From the NCBI RefSeq assembly GCF_020382885.2, contig NC_058496.1:18270501-18334500 (forward strand): a stretch of 64,000 nt of DNA. The letters are read 5' to 3'. The position numbers and the translations under genes are program-made. Shown in pieces: positions 23,741-32,413 of this stretch; positions within the stretch are counted from its first letter, which is position 1; each line of letters opens with the position of its first letter. The notes below the pieces were generated by a model. It ran no database searches. It was not told the origin of the DNA and saw only the letters and a program-made list of their open reading frames with translations. The DNA is from Scatophagus argus (Eukaryota > Chordata > Actinopteri > Scatophagidae).

Positions 23741-25829
23741 CAGGCGAAAGAGGTTTGAAACAGGAGGCAGCAAAGCTTCAGGTGCAAGAAAAAAAGGCTT
23801 TTATTTTCCAAAAATACATCAATACTCTAAATACACTGTCTGAGGGTAGATAAACTCGTGAATAAATGGGAATAACATAACCTCACAGCAGGTCATAGTA
23901 TTTCCCTCAGAGACCTCTGGAAGCTGAATGAGGTCTAAATGAAGAAATGCTAGAGACAAATTATATGATATTTCTGAACTCTGGGAGAAATGTTCCTGCT
24001 CTGGAGAGACACTCCCCTTCCTGCTGTTATTGTCTTTAGATATGCACTGTGATGACCAAAAGGTACCCAAGCAGAAAGAGTGCCAATTTCCAATTAACAT
24101 GTAAATACGAGGTGCTTTGTTCTGATTGGATATTTAAGGGAAACACAAAGATATGGTCTTTGAGCTATTCTGCTATCTTCAGACCTTCCATGCTCTGCAT
24201 GTAGCCATATCTATTTCAGGTATGCTATGTGATATTCTTGACTATTATCTTGCTTGATCGATCTGTTGACTGTTTGATTACTTTTTAGGATTACCTTAGG
24301 AATATCGTTTTATTAATTGTATGTCTATTTTGGTTATAATAACTGTCAGCTGTTAACTTGTAGTATTGCCTTGCTGAGATACTGTATCTAGCAGGCCTAA
24401 ATGCCTGTAGAGGTCTGGAGTCTGAGATTCTTTGAATTTCTAGACTTCATAGTTACATAGTTAGCATCAATGGGTGCTATACCACGCTCTTAACCGCTGG
24501 TGTAGGCTAAGTTCTGTACCGCTGAACATCTCAACCCAGGGCCCGGGCTATTTCCTATGTTTCATAGCTTGTCAGAATGCTTTAGACCTAAATCTCCTAT
24601 CCCTGAACTATTTAACCAGACTTAGTTCTGTTGAACACCTGTTTCTTAGGAGGTGTACTACTGATAATGGTTAACGGTTAAGTTCTACCTTGTAGACATT
24701 TTATAAATTGGAGTCAGATTGGTTAAAATTATTATCTCACCTAAATCTCATTCAAGCACCAGAAAGACAGAACCTGCATTGGGAGAACTCGCTACAAGCC
24801 TGTTAGTTTCTCCCCTTTCAACATCATTACTTGTGAGTGTGTAAATTTGTTTCATGGTATTTAATATTGTGTGCTTTTCATTGACCTTTGGGAGTGTGCA
24901 GAGGCTCCCTGACAGATGTGCACTTCAAATGAACTGAAGTTGAAGATGAAGTTAATACATCAATAGAGTTGCTGCTGGCTTGACAGATGTATATTGGATT
25001 TATTATGGCTCTGATTTAAGAAAAAAGGAGGAAAACCAGGAGATAAAATGCCACAAATTTACCCTAAAATGGAAATAGTTCAAGATCATTTAAAGCTGCA
25101 AGGTATGACTGGCAAAATTATAGAAAACTTTAAACCAGCAGGGTTGCTTGCATTTTAGTACTGTGTGTTTTGTTTATATCCCTGCAAAATGATTTGGCAG
25201 CACATGGCATGAAAATAAAATGCCAAAACTTAAAACCCTGAAACAACAGACACAATTCTTCTCATTCTGACTTTGTATTTGAGGACTTTTTTTGCATAGT
25301 TTAATCATGTCAGATGTTGTTGAACTCCTCTTCTGTTGGCTCTGCCCCGATTCTTCTTCTTGTCAACTCGTCCCCAGCATCTTTAAATGGAGCGTGTTTA
25401 GTTCAGGCACCAGACGTCTTCTGCTAGCTGCTGGTATTCTGCTGAAACAAGCAAACGTTACAAAGGTGAGTGTGATGTTTAGATGTGACCTTACAGTTAT
25501 GATGATGTACAGCACATGCCAGGACATCACACACTTTACATGTAGGTGGCCTGAAATGACCTATAGATCATCTGCTATGCATCTTTTAGGGCTGTTTCTT
25601 CAGCCAGCAGTACTGCACTCTCATGTAAGCAGTATCTATCATACAGTATCTGCAGAGACACTTTCACGACATGTGCTGAGGCTTTGTAACTGTGGACACT
25701 TCCAGCAGAAAAATGAAACCTAACAAGCACACTGTATTGTCTCACCATGTCCCCATCTCTTCTCAGGGCTGTTCCTTCCTGTCCTTTGTCATCCATTTTA
25801 CTCTTTGTTATCTGCTTAATTCACTCCAA
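23741..25829. other. intergenic, no supported gene
   Basis: The interval includes a 143-codon plus-strand ORF at 25292-25723. It has no recognisable domain, runs into repeat sequence, and is cysteine- and histidine-rich in a way typical of random AT/GC-mixed translation. No splice-flanked exon or RNA gene was recognised. Confidence 0.5.
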
Positions 25830-26045
25830 TTCAGTTCAGTTTATTTATATCTCCTGGCTGTATCACACAAACTTTGTAATACAGAGAACCCAACATTCCC
25901 CCATGAGCAAGCACTTGGCGACAGTGGCGAGGAGGAAAAACTGCCTTTTGGAAGGCAGAAACCTCGGAGCAGACCCCGGCTCTAGGTGGGCCGCCATCTG
26001 CCTTGACCGGTTGGGTTGAGAGAGAGAGAGAAGGAGAGAGAGAGG
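25830..26045 (+). mobile_element. teleost interspersed repeat ending in (GA)n
   Basis: It contains CAGTTTATTTATATCTCCTG, CCCCATGAGCAAGCACTTGG, CGACAGTGGCGAGGAGGAAA and CCGCCATCTGCCTTGACCGG, and ends in a GA-rich run (26018-26046). The same family occurs inverted at 23540-23740, and a shorter relative lies at 63112-63180. The ORFs across it are by-products. Confidence 0.75.
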
Positions 26046-26089
26046 GGTGGGGCTGGGGGTGGAATTTGGTTCCATCTCGAATTTGGTTC

Positions 26090-27027
26090 CATCCTCATCT
26101 CGGGTCTTTTGGGAGCTGATTCTCATCTCTTCTGTCATCCTGTGGCTCCTCCCTGTTCTTTCTGCTTTTTCGTCTTCTCGGGTCTTGAAGTTACGCGCAG
26201 ATAAACACACAGATTCAGACAGCTGTACTATTGCGTATACTGTGGTATGCAGTATTTCTCTGGCCATTTGACTTCTTTTAGTAACTCTTTGAAACAGTGA
26301 ACTTGGCAGGCAAAATAATGCAACTCCTACAGTTAGATTACCTCTGTGCCTCACTTTGTTCTTCCGTGTCCCTGCGACTTGGGCTCCCTTGTCTCTCTGG
26401 GCCTGGCTTCACATCTTGGGGCTGGTCCTCATCTCGCCTCTTATCCTTGGGGTCTTTTGGCCGTTTTGGATTGCTGAGTTGTTCAAAGAAAGACGTGAAG
26501 ACTGCATATTTCCTTGTAAACATCAAATATCTTCGTTTTATCCGTTTTAGATCTTGGGGAAAGACTAACCTTTGTTTGTCGAGTTGTTGTTCATCTCAAG
26601 TTCTGATCCTGGGTCTGCTTCTAATTTCTTTTGTCACCCAGGGGCTGTCGCTCACCTCATGGAGGACAAATCTTAAAGAACAAAACAGATAAAACTTCGG
26701 TTAATTCTGAGATTTATTGCATTTTCTCAGACAGCTACAAACCAAGTGCTTTTGTCATGACAACACTGTACATTTAGATCAATACTGATTACCAGTGTTA
26801 GTTAATCCTGAGATAAATCATTAAAATTTCTCAGACAGTAGCAGTGCTGTGTATTTAATTGGAAACAGAAAATATAGAGCCATTTTACCTCTTTGGTAAA
26901 CCTTCTGCAAGTCGTTCATCTCATGTTCTGATCCTGGATCTGTTTCTAATTTCTTCTCTCATCTGTTCGCCTTCACTTGTCTTGTCTGCTTTTGGGGTCC
27001 TCTGGGGTCTTATGTTTAATCCTTGTC
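26090..27027 (-). repeat. series of diverged related segments (minus strand)
   Basis: Read on the minus strand, four segments near 26940, 26600, 26400 and 26130 share purine-rich words: AGAAGAAATTAGAAACAGAT, CCAGGATCAGAAC(A/T)TGAGAT and ACAAAAGAAATTAGAAGCAG. They are spaced about 250-350 bp apart and are clearly diverged. The segment at 26921-27027 has a strong upstream acceptor and is used in the candidate gene below. The others may be decayed exon duplicates or pieces of a dispersed repeat. Confidence 0.35.
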
Positions 27028-28863
27028 CTGGAAGCAAAGAAAAAACAACCAAGCAGAATCCAGTGCAAAATATCTTTCCTGCTGCGCCACATTTTTCCAA
27101 AGGACCTGACATTTTACATTTGCAGAACAGAAACTGAAGAGAGACTATCTAAGAGTTAAAGGAGCGCTTGGCTGCAGGTTCACCTTTTGGGCGTCCAGCA
27201 GTTCTCTTACCTCCCCTGATGCCACCCTGCCTGTTTCTCTCCCTGATAATAGCCTGCATGTTCCTTACCCACTTTGGCCGGGGACCAGCTGTCATCGGAC
27301 GAGGCTTGGTGGGGTTCTGAGAACTCAGACATGTACTCACCTTACTGGGTACTTCAGGTCTGTCAGGGGAACTCAACACTGGCAGCTTCCTTGCTCTGGC
27401 TGGCGACCTTGCTCTGATCATCCTGTGGCCTGCTGGGAGGAGAGGCTGGAGAGGGGCTGGGAGACCTGAGAGAGCAGCCAGAACAGAAGGTGGAGCAAGA
27501 GCAGCTGAGAGAGCAGCCAGAACAGAAGGTGGAGCAAGAGCAGCTGAGAGAGCAGCCAGAACAGAAGGTGGAGCAAGAGCAGCTAGAGCAAGAGCAACAA
27601 AGATAGCCACAAGGTGTGGGAGGAGTAGACCTGGATGTGGAGCTCGGGGAGGAGCTGCTGGAGGGGCCTGGTGCTGGGATCCTCCTCAGGATCAGTCTCG
27701 GGCTGCCGGGCCGGTTGGGGTTGGGCACGAGGACAGATGTCCAAGTGGAACGCTGATCAGGCTGAACACACAAACAAACCTTTACATTTCTGATGCAGGA
27801 CACGTGAATGCAGCATCAACTGTTTGACTAACAAGTAATGATCATCACTACAATCCAGTAATACTCCGTTCAAAGTTAAAGACAATAAATTGTCTTTAAC
27901 TGGTTGAAGCTGCTCTAACTCTGTTGCAGGTGTGATGTTAAAGGACACGTGGACACTGTGCTTTTCTCAGCATCACCAGACACAACCTCAAGTCACTGAC
28001 AGTCAGCACTGATAGACTCAACGTACCGAGTGCAGCTTCACATCACTGACTGTACTCTGACATCATTCTGCTGTCAGTCAGAAAATATTTGATCCAAATG
28101 TTAATTCCCTTCAGAGCAGGACAACACATCTTACTGTCACCCTGGCTGTTTCACAGTCTCATAGCGCATCGTAGGTCAGATGAGGGGTTATATGACGAAT
28201 AACGTTCATAACTAAAACAGCTGCCAACATCTGCATCATTGGATCAGCTCAGTTTACTGTTCTAATGCATAATCCCTGGGATAATTTACTAATCCAGCTG
28301 ATTGTCTCGCCATAGAATCTGGATGCTTGATCACAGGTCACATTCATACGACACCTAATATCATACACATCATTCATTTTACCCTCAGCAGGTAGTTCAC
28401 ATGTTTCAGGAACATGTGATATAGTAGCAGCTTTACTTATCTCACTGAAAAGTAGATCTGAGATTGGACGTCAAAATGACACCATTTATTTCAAGGTTAT
28501 ATTTTGTCTAAAACCCCTTAGTGTCAAACAAAATAGTGTTTGTAGTTGTCTGTAAATATCTCTAACCTGTGTGTAGATGGTCTAAAAGTTCATGGAATTA
28601 TTTTTCTTTTCTCCACTTAATTATTTATGTCGTTTATTAACTGACGACTGAATTATTTGGCCTCGTTTGGCTATCCGACAATCCGTTTGTGTCTTCACAG
28701 AGTGAAATGCTGTCAGTCTGTCAGACCTGTTTAATTAAACCTCAAACTGTTTCACACATCAAAGGAATAAAGCATCAGAATTTTGAGGGTTCTGAAAGTC
28801 ACAGCGGTAAAATACTTAGCAAGACTAACTGCGCTTTAAATGAATAAATCTTACATCTTCCAT
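26921..28863 (-). CDS. candidate gene of unknown function, proline/serine/arginine-rich (possibly broken)
   Basis: A tentative minus-strand model. Exon 1 is 28855-28863 (ATG GAA GAT then donor GTAAGA). Exon 2 runs from acceptor TGTGTTCAG (27761) to a strong donor GGAG|GTAAGAG (27211). Exon 3 runs from acceptor TTGCTTCCAG (27027) to TGA at 26921-26923; phases fit between exons 2 and 3. Exon 2 opens with PDQRSTWTSVLVPNPNRPGS, then SPRLILRRI and a Pro/Ser stretch, and ends in a basic region with GKRTAGRPKGEPAAKR-like sequence on read-through. The opening frame and the closing frame differ, and the change falls at or inside a 39-bp triple repeat. So there is a frameshift, an unseen short intron, or a pseudogene. 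I recognise no family. Confidence 0.3.
27467..27583. repeat. 39-bp tandem repeat, three identical copies
   Basis: Units start at 27467, 27506 and 27545 (TGAGAGAGCAGCCAGAACAG and onward). On the minus strand each unit ends GGCTGCTCTCTCA(G), a pyrimidine-rich stretch resembling a splice acceptor. The period is 13 codons, so any frame stays open through the array; this accounts for the cysteine-rich and alanine-rich ORFs here. Confidence 0.9.
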
Positions 28864-30050
28864 GCTGAAACAGCTTTGTTCCTTTTTACTGGGTCGTCAG
28901 CTGTTGTGGGATTTAAACAAGGTGTGGATGGAGGTCGTCTCTTTCCAGAAATCGTTGAGTGAAACCTTTGAAAAGCACTGCGTGTATTCTCGGCTGAAAC
29001 TCACTTCGTTTATGTTCGAATGATCGTCATGTCAGAATGATGCACGTGGAGACATCACGTAGCAACCACAGAATCCTTCAGTCGTTACCGCAGTGAGCCC
29101 GAACACCGTCAGCAACATTCACATACATGCTTACATATCACATGCGTACAGTTTTGTGCAAAAGTTTTCGGCATGTGCGAAAAAATGCAGTAAACTAAGA
29201 CTGCTGTCAAAAATATAAATAAGAATTGTTTATCTCTATCATTTTACAACTTGAAAAGAAAAATCTAAAATCGAATCAATATTTGGTGTTACACCCTTTG
29301 CCTTCAAACCAGCATCAGTTCTCACAGGTACACTTGCACAAAGTCAGGGATTTTGTAGATTCAAGATGTGTGCACAGTAAGGAGAAGGTTTTCCTGTACA
29401 ATGAAATTCTTACTTTGCTGTCCACACTGAAGGCCAATAAAAGTATAAAGTATACTAAAGAGAATAGAATCATTTAACAAAATACAGTGGTGTAGAATAT
29501 CACCTTGCTCTCGAGGAAAATAAAAACCTATGAAAATATTTCTCCTACAGCCATCAGTCTCCCTGAGGGTACATGCTGCAGAGACAGCAAGATTTAGAAA
29601 ATGTCCTCTTCAATAATGCAGCAGAAATTCTGCTTGGAACATTCTTTTTTTTTTTAGAAAAACCAAACTGTCAAACAATCTCTCTTCAGCGGGCTCTTAG
29701 TACACTTGACTGTTGAAGGGGGGATAATTTGCTGTTGTTAAAAAATAGATGCAGTAAAATGTATCTGATCTATGTGAATAAAACACTTTGGCATAGCATT
29801 GACTGAGCATCATTAGAAATGGACGAAAACACCTTTAGCTGCTGAGTGACTGAATGGCTCAAGAGTAGAAGGGCAGTACGAAGTGTACTGAACTGTCCAG
29901 ACACTGAAGATAAGATAAGATAAGATAAGATGAACTTTATTGATCCCGCAGTGGGGAAATTCACTGTGGCAGCTCACAAGGACAGAAGAGTGAATGTATC
30001 AGTGTTAGAAAAGCCGCGGTAGCCACAGCCACAGTTTACACTATTTTAAG

Positions 30051-30089
<39 letters not shown>

Positions 30090-30779
30090 TTTTTTGTTTT
30101 CTTTAAATGTTTTTTTTTTCCATGTGCGGTAAATCATATGGGTAAGCTGTAGGCTTTTTTGAACAATATATATTTATGTGTGTAGCTGACCTGTCTTGTC
30201 TATCGGAAACTAATAGAAACAGTAAGCTCAGCCTGCGCCAAAACCCACAGCTCACTTTTCTATGACACACAAATCTGCAAGCACAGCAACCACTCCATAC
30301 TGTATATGTCTGGATATCTTTCCAAATCTGTTGTTATTATGTAATTATGGTTGAGTCGAGATGATCAGGTGAGTATTTATTATGTACTTGGAAATGTAAA
30401 ATATTTCTCATACTTGTTAGTTTGCTGCTTGCATGCAGCTTGTTATCAAAAACAGTTAATTATCAGTGAGTTGCATATGTGTGTATTATAGCCACAACTT
30501 AATTTGAGAAAAAAATCATTGCTTCCGAGTGCTTCCTCCTCTCGCCTGTAGTCAGCTGGGATAGGGATATTAGTTTTAGTTTGTTTTTCTAGTTTTCCAC
30601 AATGGAGACAGAGTAGGCTACAGTGTTTGACACTAGTTGTACCTGCCCAAAAAACAGAAGACTGCTTGGGTACGGCTACACCACTTGGACAAACCACACA
30701 CAGAACTGCAGCACACCATAATACTAGAACCGGCAGTTGTAATACTGGAAATTTCCTAAGTTTTGTTATGATTCTGATT
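28864..30779. other. intergenic with simple repeats, no gene seen
   Basis: It contains a GATAA-tailed interspersed fragment (29909-29965: GATAAGATAAGATAAGATGA then CTTTATTGATCCCGCAGTGG) and an (AAT)n microsatellite at 30051-30088. If the minus-strand candidate gene is real, its promoter lies just right of 28863. Nothing else is supported. Confidence 0.55.
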
Positions 30780-31850
30780 GCAGGACGAGCCTTTAGCTAT
30801 CAGGCACCCCTGCTGTGGAACCAGTTGCCAATCTGGGTTCGACAGGCAGCCACCTCCACTTTTAAGACTAAACTTAAAACCTTTCTGTTTAGTAAAGCAT
30901 ATAGTTAGCCCCAAATAAAGTGTGTAGGGCTGGTAGGCATAGTTACACTCACCTCATGATATATAGCCACAGGTAGAATAGGTCTGACTAACTGTTAGTC
31001 TTTAAATCTCTATCATAGCTATGCTGCTATAGGCCTATGCTGCCAGGGGACACAAACATGATCCACAGAGCAGTTCCCCCTCCTCCTTTTCCTCTTCTAT
31101 CCTGTCCCCTCATCAGATTAACATACAATTCATTATTTTATGTCACTAACTGTGTGTCCAGTTCTCCTCGTAGTTTTGTGTCTCTCCCTCCCTCTCTCTC
31201 TCTCTCTATATATATATATTTCTGCAGGTATCTCTCCATCCAGATCTTCATGTTGAGCTGTAACCGGCTCTATGACCAACCCAATGTCTACCGTTGACAT
31301 CTGCCTGTCATTCTTCTGTGCACCGACTATCAGCGGGGTGGTTCTCCCTTGCGGGCCAAAATTGAACTGAATAGAATTGATAGGATAGTGGTTTTCAACA
31401 GCATATGAAAAATACATGAATGATACAGCATTTCATTATAATTTCATTATTATAATTTCAGTCTTGTGAAATGTTAAAATCATATTGAGGTGGTATCAAA
31501 AGTGAAACTGAACAGATGAATCACATGAAAATTTAAAAATTTTTATGAGTTGAGATTTTGTTTTACTTGTCTTTTTAGTAATGTCGTTCTCATGTTGTTA
31601 ACTGCTTTCCTGCCTGTACAACATCCATTGCACGTCTGCCCATCCTGGGTGAGGGATCCCTCCTCTGTTGCTCACCCTGAGGTTTCTTCCATTTTTTCCT
31701 GTTAAAGGTTTTTCTGGGAGTTTTTCCTTAGTCGATGTGAGGGTCGAAGGGCAGAGGATGTTGCTGATGTTATGTTAAGCCCTTTGAGACAAACTGCTTG
31801 TAAAAATGGGCTATACAAATAAAGTTGTCTTGTCTTTTCTTGTCTTATAT
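30780..31850 (+). mobile_element. LINE 3' end (ORF2 C terminus plus 3' UTR)
   Basis: Frame 30783-30908 encodes GRAFSYQAPLLWNQLPIWVR then STFKTKLKTFLFSKAYS, the standard C-terminal tail of fish non-LTR retrotransposon polymerases (RAFS..AP.LWN.LP....STFK..LKT.LF). The 3' UTR follows with the GAGGTTTCTTCC and GTTTTTCTGGGAGTTTTTCC words common in teleost LINE tails, and it ends AATAAAGTTGTCTTG with TCTTG repeats near 31819-31848. It is heavily 5'-truncated and dead. Confidence 0.75.
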
Positions 31851-32185
31851 CACAATTCTAAAACTGCTTTCTTAAGGTTTCACAATCAGGACGGGCATTT
31901 ATTAGAACTTTAGCTTTTGAAGTCACATATCTCATATTTTTCACTTTCACACCACAAAAGAACTGCTCTGCAGACCCACATTCAAATGGAGTCTCAAAAC
32001 ACAGAGACATCACAGTCATCTCATCCAAACATTTTTATTCCATTTTTCAGGCCATGATGTAAATAAAGGTTGTAGACAAATTCTGTTAATAAAGTTTAAA
32101 TTACAAAAAATGTATTTAAAAAAGTTGAAAAAAAAGAAAAAGAAAATACGATGATGTCACAGCACAGACCAAAACCACGGAATGC

Positions 32186-32292
32186 GTTGATGTCACCAAC
32201 TGGCTTTGATCTTTTTCCTTAAATGCAGTTAAATCCACAGTTGCATATCGGCGATGATGTCACCAACTGGCTTTGATCTGATTCCTTAAATG
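32186..32292 (+). repeat. 67-bp-spaced direct repeat upstream of the 895-codon ORF
   Basis: TGATGTCACCAACTGGCTTT followed by GATCT and then TTCCTTAAATG occurs at 32186-32225 and again at 32253-32292, with a few differences. The second copy lies 122 bp before the ORF start, so it could be promoter sequence, but no function can be read from it. Confidence 0.7.
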
Positions 32293-32413
32293 AGGTGCAA
32301 TGTACAGATACGTATTGGCAGAGCTACAGTCAGGGACCGACCTCAGCTACGTACAAAAACATATACAAGAGATACACACAACACATTCAGCACAATAATA
32401 CAAGAAACAATAA

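Noticed and set aside
25292-25723. 143-codon plus-strand ORF
   Set aside because: No domain, no splice context, biased composition, next to dispersed repeats.
25863-26354. 163-codon minus-strand ORF
   Set aside because: Largely covers the teleost repeat at 25830-26045 and the diverged segments; not protein-like as a whole.
27317-27340. Intron between GTGAGT and TTCTCAG in the minus-strand candidate gene
   Set aside because: It would be only 24 bp, too short for a vertebrate intron, and the frame is open straight through.
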